From an uncultured Ruminococcus sp. (GTDB taxonomy: Bacteria; Bacillota; Clostridia; Oscillospirales; CAG-272): DNA of 64,000 nt. The stretch lies in contig CACWOQ010000012.1 of NCBI GenBank assembly GCA_902762505.1, positions 1 to 64,000 of the forward strand, in the 5' to 3' direction. Positions within the stretch are counted from its first letter, which is position 1. Every line of letters starts with the position of its first letter. The notes beneath the pieces are model-generated. The model was not told the origin of the DNA. It saw only the letters and a program-made list of their open reading frames with translations, and did no database searches. A program made the position numbers and the translations under genes. Shown piece after piece: positions 1 to 9,557 of the stretch.

Positions 1-98
1 AAACGCTCGGCTGCACGAAAGAAGACGTTTCGGATATGATGTACGGCAACGCAAAAAAACTGATAGACGGCGCAAGACGCTCGATCTACGGAGAATAA
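1..98 (+). CDS. C-terminal end of a probable amidohydrolase-family enzyme (partial)
   Basis: A reading frame open from the window edge ends in TAA at 96-98 and gives only the last 31 residues. The tail contains a GNAKKLI stretch, which resembles the GN-A-x-x-L end of many TIM-barrel amidohydrolases (amidohydrolase family 2 type), where it closes the last helix. The next gene starts 10 bp later behind its own ribosome binding site, so this gene probably heads or belongs to the same operon as the sugar isomerase. Too little is visible for a substrate; the family assignment rests on one short motif and is tentative. Confidence 0.45.
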   Translation, partial: TLGCTKEDVSDMMYGNAKKLIDGARRSIYGE

Positions 99-108
99 GG
101 AGAAAAAT

Positions 109-1503
109 ATGAAAAAAATCAAAGTCGGATATCTGCCTTTCTATATCAAGCTCTACGACGACAAGGGACCTCAGTGGAGAGTTTCATGCGTGGAATACAT
201 GAACAAGCTGATCAAAATGATCGAAAAAAGAGGTATCGAGGTCGTACCGGCGGACGAGATCTGCCGCTTGAAACCCGAATTCGACCGCGCAGCCGCGAAA
301 TTCAACGCGGATGATGAGATATGCGCCGTCATAACCCAGCATCTCGCATATTCGCCGTCGCTTGAATCGATCGACGCGCTGAAAAGTCTCAAGGCTCCGA
401 TAATCGTGTTCGACACGACGCCGAGCCTCGAGCTCATAAAATACTCGGATACCGAGGACCGAATCATGGACAACCACGGTATCCACGGCGTACAGGATAT
501 GTGCAATATGCTGAAGCGCAGCGGTATCGGTTATACGATCTGCGCGGGCCACGTTGAAAACTCGGACGTGCTCGACAGACTCGAAGGCAGCGTCCGCGCC
601 GCGTACGCGGCTGCGGCTTTCAGAAAATGCCGCGTCGGCATGGTCGGCGGTGAATTTGAAGGAATGGGCGATTTCCGCGTAACGGATAAGGAATACGAGA
701 GCGAGATCGGCGCGAAGACCGTCCGCATGACGCGCGCGGACGGCGAAAAATATCTTTCCGCAGTCACGGAAAAAGAGGTCGACGCCGAGCTTGAATACGA
801 CAAAAAGCATTACGACGTGCAGGTCAATAACGCGGAAAACTACAGAGCGTCCGTGAAAGCGGGTCTTGCGGTCCGCAAATGGATGAAGGCGGAGAAGCTC
901 GACGGAGTGACCGTCAACTTCCTGCATATGGATACGTCGGGTCTTCCGAAGGTGCCGTTCGTCGAATGCTGCAAGATCATGGGACGCGGACAGGGCTACG
1001 CCGGAGAGGGCGACAACCTGACCGCCGGACTTGTCGCGTCGCTTATCAAAGCGTATCCCGACACTACGTTTACCGAAATGTTCTGTCCGGACTGGCGTGA
1101 AAACACGATACTTCTGAGCCATATGGGCGAGATGAACCCGAATCTGACGGAGAACAAGCCCCTGCTTTACGACAAGCCGTTCAGCTACAACTCATGCGGC
1201 GACACTACCGCGCTTTCCGCGTGCTTCAAGACCGGCAAAGCTGTGCTCGTTAACCTTGCACCGTCGGAATGGGGCTTCACGCTGATCTTGTCCGAGGTCG
1301 ATCTCGTTCAGAGCGGAAACGCGGATCAGGCGTACGTGAAGGAAGTACGCGGCTGGATGAAGCCTCATATGCCGCTGCCTGAATTTCTTAAAGCATATTC
1401 GGAAGCCGGCGGCACGCACCATTCCGCGATGGTCTACGGCGCCGACGTCGACGATCTTGCGGCTTTCGGTGAAATGATGGGATTTGACGTTGAGATCATT
1501 TGA
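109..1503 (+). CDS. L-arabinose/L-fucose isomerase-family protein
   Basis: This 464-residue protein belongs to the arabinose/fucose isomerase superfamily, cytosolic metal-dependent aldose-ketose isomerases. By analogy with AraA the four metal ligands are present: E300 in a GEGD motif, E323, H338 in an SHMGEM motif, and H437 of a THH motif near the C-terminus. Their spacing matches AraA well. The start has an AAGGAG box 8 bp upstream. It is followed 9 bp later by a triosephosphate isomerase-like gene and a YjbQ gene, so the trio is probably co-transcribed. The substrate cannot be read from sequence: no kinase or aldolase of a known arabinose or fucose pathway lies next to it, so it may act on another sugar or sugar acid. 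The family is clear, the specificity is unknown. Confidence 0.8.
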   Translation: MKKIKVGYLPFYIKLYDDKGPQWRVSCVEYMNKLIKMIEKRGIEVVPADEICRLKPEFDRAAAKFNADDEICAVITQHLAYSPSLESIDALKSLKAPIIVFDTTPSLELIKYSDTEDRIMDNHGIHGVQDMCNMLKRSGIGYTICAGHVENSDVLDRLEGSVRAAYAAAAFRKCRVGMVGGEFEGMGDFRVTDKEYESEIGAKTVRMTRADGEKYLSAVTEKEVDAELEYDKKHYDVQVNNAENYRASVKAGLAVRKWMKAEKLDGVTVNFLHMDTSGLPKVPFVECCKIMGRGQGYAGEGDNLTAGLVASLIKAYPDTTFTEMFCPDWRENTILLSHMGEMNPNLTENKPLLYDKPFSYNSCGDTTALSACFKTGKAVLVNLAPSEWGFTLILSEVDLVQSGNADQAYVKEVRGWMKPHMPLPEFLKAYSEAGGTHHSAMVYGADVDDLAAFGEMMGFDVEII

Positions 1504-1512
1504 GGAGAGACG

Positions 1513-2220
1513 ATGAAACCTGTAATAAGAACGCCTTATTTTGAAATAGGAACAAAGAACTACGTATACGGCGACACGGTGCTCGAATACGCGAAGGCCG
1601 CCGACAAAGCGGCTGAAAAATACGATATAGACGTGCTTTTCATCACCCCCGCCGTTGAGATACGGCGAGTGGTCGAAAACACGAAGCATCTGATCGTCCT
1701 CGCACCGTACATGGACACGCTGCGCCCCGGCCGCGGAATGGCTGATATACTCCCCGAGGCGCTCAAAGCCGCGGGAGCGCAGGGCGTCGTCATAAACCAC
1801 TGCGAAAAGCCGATGAGCCTGCCGCAGATGAAAAAGACGATAGACCGCGCAAGAGAGCTCGATTTCCTCGTTTTCGCCTGCGCGGACACGCTTGAGGAGG
1901 CGAAGGCGATTGCGCAGCTCCACCCCGATATAATAAATCCCGAGCCCTCGCAGATCATAGGCGGCGGCAACGGCGTATCTCCGATGGATTACGTAAAGGA
2001 TTCCATAAAAGTGATAAAGGAGATATACCCCGACATCCTGGTCGAACAGGCGGCGGGCATAACGAACGGTCAGCAGGTATACGATTTCATAATGGCGGGA
2101 TCCGAGGCGGCGGGCGCCGCTTCCGGGATCATGAACGCAAAGGATCCCGTTGCGATGATAGACGAGATGATAGCCGCGACGAGACGCGCCGCGGACGATC
2201 TTAAAAAACGTGAGGCGTGA
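1513..2220 (+). CDS. Triosephosphate isomerase-like protein (archaeal-type TIM)
   Basis: This 235-residue single-domain TIM barrel resembles the short archaeal triosephosphate isomerases rather than the 250-residue bacterial TpiA. The expected catalytic set is visible: K15 in GTKNY, H96 in an INHCEKP motif (compare INHSEK in archaeal enzymes) and E144 in NPEPSQIIG. The phosphate loop is GGG-like near residue 150. A GAGGAG box precedes the ATG. Glycolytic TpiA normally sits with gapA or pgk; here the neighbours are a sugar isomerase and YjbQ, so this paralogue may isomerise another short phosphosugar, such as a tetrulose or triose phosphate from a dedicated catabolic route. That role is inferred from context only. 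Confidence 0.8.
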   Translation: MKPVIRTPYFEIGTKNYVYGDTVLEYAKAADKAAEKYDIDVLFITPAVEIRRVVENTKHLIVLAPYMDTLRPGRGMADILPEALKAAGAQGVVINHCEKPMSLPQMKKTIDRARELDFLVFACADTLEEAKAIAQLHPDIINPEPSQIIGGGNGVSPMDYVKDSIKVIKEIYPDILVEQAAGITNGQQVYDFIMAGSEAAGAASGIMNAKDPVAMIDEMIAATRRAADDLKKREA

Positions 2221-2221
2221 T

Positions 2222-2716
2222 ATGGTATTCAAAAAGAAATTCAAGGTACAGTCAAATCACCGCGCGGTAAGCTTCCACGATATCACCGACCGGGTGAAGG
2301 AAGCCGTCGCGGAATCCGGGATAAAGGACGGGATCGTCGTCGTATATTCTCATCATACGACCTGCTCCGTCATAACGCAGGAGTGCGCCTTCGACAAGTC
2401 CATGACCGGGCTTGAAACGCTGCAGCAGGACCTCGTGAACGTGTTCGAGGAGTGGATCCCGACGTGCAGATACGAGGGAATGTATCTCCATCCCGGCAAA
2501 AAAGCGCTTGATTTCGCCGAGAAGCACGGTGAGGACAACTTCGGCTGTCACAACACGGACGCCCATCTGCGTTCGTCGATAATCGGCAGGAACGTGACGG
2601 TAGTCATCGAAGACGGCGAAGCCGATCTCGGTGAATTCGGACGCGTGCATTTCATAGACTGGGATCAGACGCGCGGACGCGAACGCACCGTGCAGATAAT
2701 GATAATAGGAGAATAA
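2222..2716 (+). CDS. yjbQ: YjbQ/UPF0047 family protein
   Basis: The product is a 164-residue UPF0047 protein. Diagnostic features are the HHTTCS stretch near residue 43, the NTDAHLRSS segment with its conserved Asp-Ala-His, and a C-terminal half ending in a basic RGRERTVQI strand. The family forms small trimeric beta-proteins; E. coli YjbQ has been reported to have weak thiamine-phosphate synthase activity, but the physiological role is unsettled. I chose the ATG at 2222 over the in-frame GTG at 2210 because a GAGG box lies 7 bp ahead of it. The gene abuts the triosephosphate isomerase-like gene and is followed by a terminator, so it closes the operon. Its company suggests a link to sugar metabolism rather than thiamine. 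Confidence 0.85.
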   Translation: MVFKKKFKVQSNHRAVSFHDITDRVKEAVAESGIKDGIVVVYSHHTTCSVITQECAFDKSMTGLETLQQDLVNVFEEWIPTCRYEGMYLHPGKKALDFAEKHGEDNFGCHNTDAHLRSSIIGRNVTVVIEDGEADLGEFGRVHFIDWDQTRGRERTVQIMIIGE

Positions 2717-2721
2717 GGTCA

Positions 2722-2749
2722 GCCTTGGGGCGTAAGCCTCAAGGCTTTT
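2722..2749 (+). terminator. Intrinsic terminator after yjbQ
   Basis: A 10-bp stem with one G-T wobble (2722-2731 with 2736-2745) and a GTAA tetraloop is followed by TTTT. It closes the isomerase/TIM/yjbQ operon just before the UvrA-like gene. The short U-run makes it a leaky stop rather than a strong one. Confidence 0.6.
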
Positions 2750-2759
2750 CCGCCGTAAA

Positions 2760-5252
2760 ATGGAAACAAAGAAAACACCGGACAAGATACTCGTACGCGG
2801 GGCGCGCGTCCATAATCTCAAAAACGTAAACGTCGATATACCGCTCGGAAAGATCGTGGGCGTAGCCGGCGTGTCCGGCTCCGGAAAATCGTCGCTTGCG
2901 CTCGGCGTGCTTTACGCGGAGGGCTCGCGCCGGTATCTGGAATCGCTGTCCACGTATACGCGCCGCAGGATGACTCAGGCGGGCAGAGCGGACGTTGACG
3001 AGGTCAGATACGTCCCGGCGTCGCTCGCGCTGCATCAGCGCCCCGGAGTGCCGGGCATACGCTCGACCTTCGGCACGGGCACGGAGCTTTTGAACAGTCT
3101 CAGACTTATGTTCTCGCGTCTGTCGAGTCACAGATGCCCGAACGGACATTACGCGGAGCCGACGCTCGCCGTCGCCGCGGAGCAGGCTGTCGTCTGCCCC
3201 GTCTGCGGGGTAAGCTTTTACGCTCCGTCCGCTGAGGAGCTCGCCTTTAACAGCGAGGGCGCGTGCAGAAAATGCGGAGGAACGGGCACGGTGAGGACCG
3301 TCGACCGCTCCACCCTCGTGCCGGACGAATCGCTTACGATAGACGAAGGCGCTGTCGCGCCGTGGAACAGTCTTATGTGGTCGCTCATGACGGACGTGTG
3401 CCGCGCCATGGGCGTCCGTACCGACGTGCCGTTCCGCGAGCTTACGGATGAGGAAAAAGAGATCGTATACGACGGCCCGATGGTAAAAAAACACATATTC
3501 TACCGTCCGAAAAGCAAGGAAAGCGTTACCGCCGGAGAAATGGATTTTACGTATTACAGCGCGACGGCGACGGTTATGAACGCCCTTGCGAAGGTGAAGG
3601 ACGAGGCGGGCATGAAGCGCGTCGAAAAATTCCTGAAGGAAGAGCCGTGCCCCGAATGCGGAGGCACGCGCTTATGCGAGCGCGCACGCGCGCCGCGCCT
3701 CTGCGGCAGGTCGCTGCCGGAGGTCTGCGCGTATCCGCTCGGTCAGCTTGTAAAATGGGTCGACTCCGTTCCCGAAGGCCTTCCGGAATATATGCGTCCG
3801 ATGGCGAAGAGCATTTGCGAATCGTTTGACGACGCGTCGGCGAGGCTGATCGAGCTCGGACTTTCGTATCTGTCGCTTGACCGTCCGTCTTCCACTCTTT
3901 CGACGGGCGAACGCCAGCGGATGCAGCTCGCGCGCGCCGTCAGAAACCGCACGACGGGCGTTCTGTACGTGCTTGACGAGCCGTCGATAGGTCTGCATCC
4001 TTCAAACATCGTCGGGCTTTGCCGCGTTATGGACGATCTCGTCGCGGACGGAAACTCCGTCGTCCTCGTCGACCACGATCTTCAGATCATGTCGCATGCG
4101 GATCACCTGATAGAGCTCGGTCCCGGCGCCGGAGCGGACGGCGGCAGAATCGTCGCTCAGGGGTCGCTTGAAGAGGTCAGAAACGATCCGGGATCGCTCA
4201 TAGGCTCGTATCTGTCCGGAAAAAGAAGCGCGACGGTAAGATCCGCCGCGAAGGACGTTTTCGCAAACGGGACGATCACGGTGAAGACGAAAGCGATACA
4301 CACGGTCAAGCCGCTCACGCTGTCGATACCGAAAGGGATGCTCACGGTCGTGACCGGTGTTTCCGGCTCCGGCAAAACGACGGCGGTGCTCGAAAGCCTC
4401 GTCCCCGCGCTCAGATCGCTTACGCGCGGCGACAGGATGCCGGACCACGTGCAATACGCCGACGCGCCTGGCATAACCGCCGTAAAGATGATCGACGCGA
4501 CGCCGATCGGCATAAACGTCCGCAGCACCGTTGCGACGTACGCGAACGTCCATGACGAACTGCGGAAAATATACGCAAAGACAAAAGACGGAAAAGCCGC
4601 CGGCTGCAAAGCGGGCGACCTGTCGTACAACACGGGAGCCCTGCGCTGTCCGGTCTGTGACGGGACCGGCAGCATCAGCCTTGACGTTCAGTTTTTGCCG
4701 GACGTCGAGATCCCCTGTACGGAATGCCGCGGCTCGCGTTATTCAAAAGCCGCGTACGGCATAAAGTATAAGAACGCGGACGGCGTTGAAAAGTCTCTTC
4801 CGGAGCTTATGAGCATGGACGTAAAATCAGCTCTTTCGTTCTGCAGGGATATAAAGAGCGTCGAGCCGCGTCTGCGGACGCTGTGCGGGCTCGGTCTCGG
4901 ATATCTGACTCTCGGCGAGCAGACGCCGAGCCTTTCCGGCGGCGAGGCTCAGAGACTCAAGCTCGCGTTTGAAATGGGCAGAGGGCAGGACGACGCCGTA
5001 TTCGTATTCGACGAGCCGACGATAGGACTCCACCCGTCCGACGTTTCAACGCTTCTGTCCGTACTTTTCAGCCTGCGCGATAACGGGGCGACCGTAGTCG
5101 TGATAGAGCACGACACGGACGTCATACGCTCGGCGGACCACGTCATAGACATGGGTCCGGGCGGAGGAGACGAGGGCGGACGGATAGTATTCGAGGGCAC
5201 GCCGGATGAAATGAGGCGCTGTCCGGAAAGCGTCACCGGCAGATTTATATGA
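2760..5252 (+). CDS. UvrA-like excinuclease ATPase (UvrA2 class)
   Basis: This 830-residue protein has two UvrA-type ABC modules: Walker [10 protein letters not shown] at 37-45 and a second GVSGSGKTT near 533, with signature motifs LSTGERQ near 379 and LSGGEAQ near 723. The zinc modules are complete (paired CPVC and CRKC in the first half, CPVC and CTEC in the second). It is about 110 residues shorter than housekeeping UvrA and lacks most of the region after the first Walker A that holds the UvrB-binding domain. That architecture is typical of class II UvrA (UvrA2/DrrC-like), associated with tolerance of DNA-binding drugs and lesions rather than with UvrBC repair. No clear Shine-Dalgarno precedes the ATG. 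The PHP gene overlaps its stop codon. Confidence 0.88.
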   Translation: METKKTPDKILVRGARVHNLKNVNVDIPLGKIVGVAGVSGSGKSSLALGVLYAEGSRRYLESLSTYTRRRMTQAGRADVDEVRYVPASLALHQRPGVPGIRSTFGTGTELLNSLRLMFSRLSSHRCPNGHYAEPTLAVAAEQAVVCPVCGVSFYAPSAEELAFNSEGACRKCGGTGTVRTVDRSTLVPDESLTIDEGAVAPWNSLMWSLMTDVCRAMGVRTDVPFRELTDEEKEIVYDGPMVKKHIFYRPKSKESVTAGEMDFTYYSATATVMNALAKVKDEAGMKRVEKFLKEEPCPECGGTRLCERARAPRLCGRSLPEVCAYPLGQLVKWVDSVPEGLPEYMRPMAKSICESFDDASARLIELGLSYLSLDRPSSTLSTGERQRMQLARAVRNRTTGVLYVLDEPSIGLHPSNIVGLCRVMDDLVADGNSVVLVDHDLQIMSHADHLIELGPGAGADGGRIVAQGSLEEVRNDPGSLIGSYLSGKRSATVRSAAKDVFANGTITVKTKAIHTVKPLTLSIPKGMLTVVTGVSGSGKTTAVLESLVPALRSLTRGDRMPDHVQYADAPGITAVKMIDATPIGINVRSTVATYANVHDELRKIYAKTKDGKAAGCKAGDLSYNTGALRCPVCDGTGSISLDVQFLPDVEIPCTECRGSRYSKAAYGIKYKNADGVEKSLPELMSMDVKSALSFCRDIKSVEPRLRTLCGLGLGYLTLGEQTPSLSGGEAQRLKLAFEMGRGQDDAVFVFDEPTIGLHPSDVSTLLSVLFSLRDNGATVVVIEHDTDVIRSADHVIDMGPGGGDEGGRIVFEGTPDEMRRCPESVTGRFI

Positions 5253-5260
5253 GGAATGAA

Positions 5261-6073
5261 ATGAAAACAAACGAAACAGGACGCGCGGATCTTCACGTAC
5301 ATACGAATCTTTCACTCTGCGCGCCCGGGACCACGTTCGTCTCGTCATATCTGCCGTACTGCGGCGACGAGGGCGTAGATATACTCGGCATATCGAACCA
5401 TCTTTACGCTCATATGACGGACGTCCGCGGCGCGGATTATATGGAGTATATACTCCGCGGCAGAAAAGAGATCGAGGCGATCGAAGACCCCGGAGTCAGG
5501 ATAATATTCGGCTGTGAATCCGAGCTTTTTTACGGACAGGAGCCGGGGCTCAGCCACCGGGATGAGCATAACTTCGATTACGTGTTACTGGCGCCGAGCC
5601 ATATTTTCAATCAGATGGGCTTTTACCGCGATTACGATCTGTCGGACGCCGGCAAGGTGCGCGATCTGATCCTGAAGCAGTTCGAGCGGGCGTGCATGGC
5701 CGAATATGAGATCCCGTCCGGCATCTGCCATCCGCTTTATCCGATATGCTGTCCGTGGGAGCAGGAGGTCGTGGACGGAATGACCGATTCACAGCTTACG
5801 GAATGCTTTGAGCTTGCGCGGGAGAAAGGAAAAAGCATTGAGATACACGCGTGTCTGTACAGACACGGAACACAGCTTGACGGGGAGGGACTTTCGCCGT
5901 CTTATCTGAGAATACTGTCGTTTGCGAAAAAATGCGGGTGCAAATTCCACTTCGGCTCCGACGCGCACGCGCCGGACGCCTTCATCGGATCGCACGCCCG
6001 TTTAAGACGCGCGGCGGAAAGAATAGGTATCAACGGGGACGATATGTGGCGCCCGTGGGAGGAGATAAAATGA
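5261..6073 (+). CDS. PHP-domain phosphoesterase (histidinol-phosphatase-like)
   Basis: The 270-residue protein shows the metal-binding pattern of the PHP superfamily: H12-x-H14 in DLHVHT, a GISNH motif near residue 45, and a late HFGSDAHAP motif near 228. PHP proteins hydrolyse phosphate esters with a trinuclear metal site; members include HisK histidinol phosphatase and polymerase proofreading domains. Nothing else for histidine synthesis is in the window, so the substrate is open. The ATG at 5261 is preferred over one at 5249 because GAGG at 5251-5254 is correctly spaced for it. The stop overlaps the following serine hydrolase start by 4 bp, which implies translational coupling. Confidence 0.8.
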   Translation: MKTNETGRADLHVHTNLSLCAPGTTFVSSYLPYCGDEGVDILGISNHLYAHMTDVRGADYMEYILRGRKEIEAIEDPGVRIIFGCESELFYGQEPGLSHRDEHNFDYVLLAPSHIFNQMGFYRDYDLSDAGKVRDLILKQFERACMAEYEIPSGICHPLYPICCPWEQEVVDGMTDSQLTECFELAREKGKSIEIHACLYRHGTQLDGEGLSPSYLRILSFAKKCGCKFHFGSDAHAPDAFIGSHARLRRAAERIGINGDDMWRPWEEIK

Positions 6074-6945
6074 CACCTTTTGAACAACTTTGCAAGACCC
6101 TTGAAGAAAAAGCGCCCGGCGCGTATATGGCGGCGGAAATGACGGTCGACGGTTACGCAGAACGGAAATTCCGTTTGGGCGACGGCGCTCATAATCTGTA
6201 CTCGATAAGCAAATCGGTGACTTCGTGCGCCGTCGGCATGCTCGAGGAGGAGGGAAGGCTGAAGGACACGGATACGGTGTATTCGCATATCCCGGAGCTT
6301 TTCCCGGAGGATCACGACCCGAAGTGGAGCGTCGTCACGCTTGCCGACGTCATGCACCATAAAACGGGGTATAAAGAAGAGGCGAACATCGATATCGACG
6401 TGATGGACTTCCGGGCTGACGGGCATGAGGATTTTCTGAAACATATACTCAGCCTGCCGCTCGTGTACGAGCCGGGAAAAGGACCGTTCGTATACTGCGA
6501 TACGAACTACTATCTCATCGGCCGCGTTGTCGAAAAGATCACGGGCGTGACGCTCGGCGCGTTTTTGCAGACGCGCATGTTCAATCCGCTGAAATGGCGC
6601 GGAAACGCGTGGGGCGTATGCCCGCAGAACCATACGCTCGGCGGGACCGGGCTTTTCGCCACCGCGCGCGATCTCTGCGCCTACGGCCTGATGCTCGCCT
6701 GCGGCGGAGAATTCGAGGGAAAAAGGATCCTTACGCCGTCGTGGATCGAAAAAGCCAAGGGCGAGCCGGGAGAATACGGATACGGCTTCACCAATTCTCA
6801 TTCGGAGAAGTTTTTCATAACCGGCGGCGCGTACGGGCAGTGCCTGTACATAATACCGGAAAAGAAAATGTCGTTCTGCGTCCTGGGACACGATATGCCG
6901 CTTGACGCGATACACAAGGAGGTCCTGCCGCTTTATTTGCCGTAA
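6070..6945 (+). CDS. Serine hydrolase, beta-lactamase/penicillin-binding protein family
   Basis: This 291-residue class C beta-lactamase-like protein has the S45-x-x-K48 catalytic motif (YSISKS), a YCDTNY tyrosine motif near residue 142, and a GGAYGQ segment near 258 in place of the usual HxG. No signal peptide is visible, so it is probably cytosolic; such members are often esterases or D-aminopeptidases rather than antibiotic resistance enzymes. The ATG at 6070 overlaps the PHP gene stop (ATGA) and has GGGAGGAG upstream. A strong bidirectional terminator follows. The substrate is unknown. Confidence 0.78.
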   Translation: MTPFEQLCKTLEEKAPGAYMAAEMTVDGYAERKFRLGDGAHNLYSISKSVTSCAVGMLEEEGRLKDTDTVYSHIPELFPEDHDPKWSVVTLADVMHHKTGYKEEANIDIDVMDFRADGHEDFLKHILSLPLVYEPGKGPFVYCDTNYYLIGRVVEKITGVTLGAFLQTRMFNPLKWRGNAWGVCPQNHTLGGTGLFATARDLCAYGLMLACGGEFEGKRILTPSWIEKAKGEPGEYGYGFTNSHSEKFFITGGAYGQCLYIIPEKKMSFCVLGHDMPLDAIHKEVLPLYLP

Positions 6946-6968
6946 AACGGCGCGGCGGACAGATATAA

Positions 6969-7012
6969 AAAGATACCGTTACGGGGGCGTAATCGCCCGG
7001 AACGGTATCTTT
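6969..7012. terminator. Bidirectional terminator between convergent genes
   Basis: A perfect 12-bp inverted repeat, AAAGATACCGTT at 6969-6980 and its complement at 7001-7012, encloses a second 5-bp stem (GGGCG/CGCCC). The A-rich and T-rich arms serve both strands. It separates the serine hydrolase gene from the flavodoxin-like gene that reads toward it. Confidence 0.8.
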
Positions 7013-7031
7013 CCTTTATATCCGCGGCAGG

Positions 7032-7442
7032 TTATTTGAGACGCGGAAGTATGCGTTCGAACCATTCGTCGGCTTGCTTTTTCTCCTCGTCCGACGCGCC
7101 GGAGAACGGCAGAAACGAGCTTTGAACGAACAGAACGTCGTCTATCACGTTCGCGCCGCTTTCCCTGAGCTTTGCGATGAATTCCGCGGCTTCCTTTTCG
7201 GGTCTGTCGGTGTACAGCGCCACGTTTTTGACTGTGCCCGGCTTCAGATTCGAGCAGAAACGGCGCACGTCGTCCGGCAGCTTCAGAAGCGAAGACATAC
7301 CGAGCACAAGAAGCTTTTCCCTGTCAAGCGAGTAGTCCGGCGGTATCTTGTCCGGCTTGTATTCATCCGAGTTCTTTGAAAGATACTCCGCAAGATCCAC
7401 CATCTTTTTCTTTTTCGAAAAATAAATCACTCTCATTTTCAT
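7032..7442 (-). CDS. Small flavodoxin-like-fold protein
   Basis: The 136-residue product starts with a beta-strand MRVIYFSKKKK and alternates strands and helices in a Rossmann/flavodoxin pattern, including a GMSSLLKLP stretch near 49 and the NVALYTDRPE strand near 73. It resembles the flavodoxin-domain small proteins of Clostridia, but the phosphate-binding T/S-x-T-G-x-T loop of true flavodoxins is not present, so FMN binding is doubtful. It is monocistronic with its own promoter and a shared terminator. No partner is suggested by the neighbours. Confidence 0.5.
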   Translation of the reverse strand: MKMRVIYFSKKKKMVDLAEYLSKNSDEYKPDKIPPDYSLDREKLLVLGMSSLLKLPDDVRRFCSNLKPGTVKNVALYTDRPEKEAAEFIAKLRESGANVIDDVLFVQSSFLPFSGASDEEKKQADEWFERILPRLK

Positions 7443-7466
7443 GGCAGCGCATCTCCTTTTTTTCTT

Positions 7467-7495
7467 ATTATATCACCTTTGATCCGGCAAGTCAA
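7467..7495 (-). promoter_or_regulatory. SigA-type promoter for the flavodoxin-like gene
   Basis: On the minus strand TTGACT and TATAAT are separated by 17 bp, and the gene starts about 25 bp downstream of the -10 box. The spacing is optimal. Confidence 0.75.
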
Positions 7496-7563
7496 TAGCC
7501 TTTTGAAATAAAAAATGTCTTTGATAGGAAACATTCAGTTCTTATTACTGTAAAAAATAAATG

Positions 7564-7592
7564 TTGAAATAGGCGTTCAGCGGTGATAAAAT
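7564..7592 (+). promoter_or_regulatory. Promoter for the Ig-repeat surface protein
   Basis: TTGAAA, a 17-bp spacer and TAAAAT lie 40 bp ahead of the start codon at 7632. It is divergent from the flavodoxin-like gene promoter, with about 70 bp between the two. Confidence 0.65.
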
Positions 7593-7631
7593 TGAATAAA
7601 AAGTAATACAGTCAAGAAAGGTACGTAAACA

Positions 7632-9524
7632 ATGAAAAAAATCATCGTGTTTCTGATGGCGGCAGTCATGATATTGGCTTCCTTTACCGTGTCGCCCGTT
7701 GCCGTATCGGACGACGACCTTCCGACTCTGGTATACGAACCCGTGACGTGTACGGTGAAAACGGGTGAAAGAGCCGTTCTGAGCGTTACGGCGTCCGGAG
7801 ACGATCTCGTATTCAGCTGGCTCATGCAGACGAGCGAGGGCGGAGAAGACCGCACCTTTGACTTTACAAAGGACGCGGGCGTTAAGGGCTTTGAGGCGCT
7901 TGACGGCACCGGCAAGATGAAGGTATCGTTCAAGACCGAGACTCTTGAAAACGGCAGAGTAAAGCATCAGCTGATAATCGATAACATACGCGATTTCAAC
8001 TACGGCGCCGTCGCGACCTGCACAGTGGCGAACAAAGCGGGTGCAATAAACTGCGACCCGGCGACAATATATACGTCCGACAACGCGCCGAAGCAGCTGA
8101 CGGTCGAGCTTATAGCCGAATTTTCGGTAAGACGCTTCAAGCTCGTAAAGCTCGCAGCCAACGCGTATATCCCCGAAGGCGCGGGATATACGGATGACGA
8201 TATAGAATACAACTGGTATAAAACTCCGGACGGAAAGAAGGAGCACGGCGTTGCGCTCGACGAGCACGATCCGATCCTCATGGCTGACGCGTACGCTACG
8301 TCGCCGGGACCCCATTCCTTCTACTGCCAGATATACGTCAAACACGGTATAACCGATTTCTTTTATGAGACCGGCGTAACGCATATGAGAGTCTACGAAC
8401 CTATATTCGATATGACGTTCGATAAGAAAGAGGTCAGAGTATTCGAGGACGAGGACGTTACGATAAACATGAACGTCACGATCGACCCGGAAAAGGACAA
8501 GGGCGAGCTCTCGTATCAGTGGTATAAGGGCGGACACCCCGCGGATATCAATATAAAAATCCCCGGCGAGAACGGAAAGAGCATCACGCTCAAGGGCGGC
8601 AACAAGGCTGCGATCGAGTATTATACCTGCGTCGTTACGAACAAGACGAGCGACGACTTTGAATTCGACAACTCAGCCGACGACAAGCCTTACGTCAAGG
8701 TCATATTCACCGGCGACAAGCCCGTAAAAATAGTGAAGGAGCCTTATGACGCCACAGCGAAGGCGGGAAATGAAGTGAAATTCTCGGTACAGGCTGAGAA
8801 CGCCGCAAGCTATCTCTGGTATCTTGTCCCCGCGGACGGCGGTACGCCGGTCCCGCTCAACGGCGCGTCGGATATTACGGCGGAGGGAGCGGAAACGGAT
8901 ACTCTCACGGTGAAAGCCGCGCCCGGGCTTGACGGCTGCGCGTTTTACTGCCTGATCAAATCCCCGGAGGGCTGGGAATTCAATACAAGAAACGCTCTGC
9001 TCACCGTTGAGGCGGATCAGAACGCCGATTTCCCGAAGGTCACGGATCTGAAGGATTCTTATACAGCCCACGTCGGAGAAGAGATTACGATCACCGTCAA
9101 CGCCTCCGTCAACGACGGCGGTACGCTCCACTATCAGTGGATCGTGTGCGACGAAAAGGGCAATATCATCTCAAGCATCGAGAACAACGACAAAAACACC
9201 TTCACCCCGGACAATACAAAAGCCGGCGTGACATACTATATGTGCTCCGTAAGGAACGAAGTCGAAGGAAAGCACGACAGTACGAGCCTGACGTATCCGG
9301 TCAGGGTCGAATTCGTCGAGGCTGTCATCCCGGAGGGGACCGAGACAGAGCATAACACGGAGAATAATACGGATACACAGACGGATAACGTACCCGGCGG
9401 CTCCGAAGGACGCGGCAAAGCCGTGATCATCCTCGGCGCAATCGTCGCGGTGCTCGCGCTCGCGCTTGCCGGCACGGGAATATTCGTCCTTATCAAAAAC
9501 GGAAAAAAGAATAAAAAACAGTAA
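7632..9524 (+). CDS. Membrane-anchored surface protein with tandem Ig-like domains
   Basis: The 630-residue protein begins with a Sec signal peptide (about residues 1-26) and ends with one hydrophobic helix (about 597-621) and a lysine-rich tail, so the body faces outside. Between them are five to six repeats with the hallmarks of Ig-like folds: W in FSWLMQ, YNWYK, YQWYK, YLWYL and YQWIV, each followed 40-60 residues later by a Y-x-C motif (ATCTV, YYTCVV, FYCLIK, YYMCSV). A Thr/Glu/Asn-rich linker precedes the anchor. No catalytic domain is seen; adhesion or a wall-spanning role is likely but unproven. It lacks an LPXTG signal, so anchoring is by the helix. A split terminator with a palindromic array follows. 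Confidence 0.75.
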   Translation: MKKIIVFLMAAVMILASFTVSPVAVSDDDLPTLVYEPVTCTVKTGERAVLSVTASGDDLVFSWLMQTSEGGEDRTFDFTKDAGVKGFEALDGTGKMKVSFKTETLENGRVKHQLIIDNIRDFNYGAVATCTVANKAGAINCDPATIYTSDNAPKQLTVELIAEFSVRRFKLVKLAANAYIPEGAGYTDDDIEYNWYKTPDGKKEHGVALDEHDPILMADAYATSPGPHSFYCQIYVKHGITDFFYETGVTHMRVYEPIFDMTFDKKEVRVFEDEDVTINMNVTIDPEKDKGELSYQWYKGGHPADINIKIPGENGKSITLKGGNKAAIEYYTCVVTNKTSDDFEFDNSADDKPYVKVIFTGDKPVKIVKEPYDATAKAGNEVKFSVQAENAASYLWYLVPADGGTPVPLNGASDITAEGAETDTLTVKAAPGLDGCAFYCLIKSPEGWEFNTRNALLTVEADQNADFPKVTDLKDSYTAHVGEEITITVNASVNDGGTLHYQWIVCDEKGNIISSIENNDKNTFTPDNTKAGVTYYMCSVRNEVEGKHDSTSLTYPVRVEFVEAVIPEGTETEHNTENNTDTQTDNVPGGSEGRGKAVIILGAIVAVLALALAGTGIFVLIKNGKKNKKQ

Positions 9525-9557
9525 CGTGTAAATGAAAGCTCCCCGAAGCACGCGCTT

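Noticed and set aside
7032-7442. True flavodoxin electron carrier
   Set aside because: The usual FMN phosphate-binding loop is absent; only the fold-like pattern is supported.
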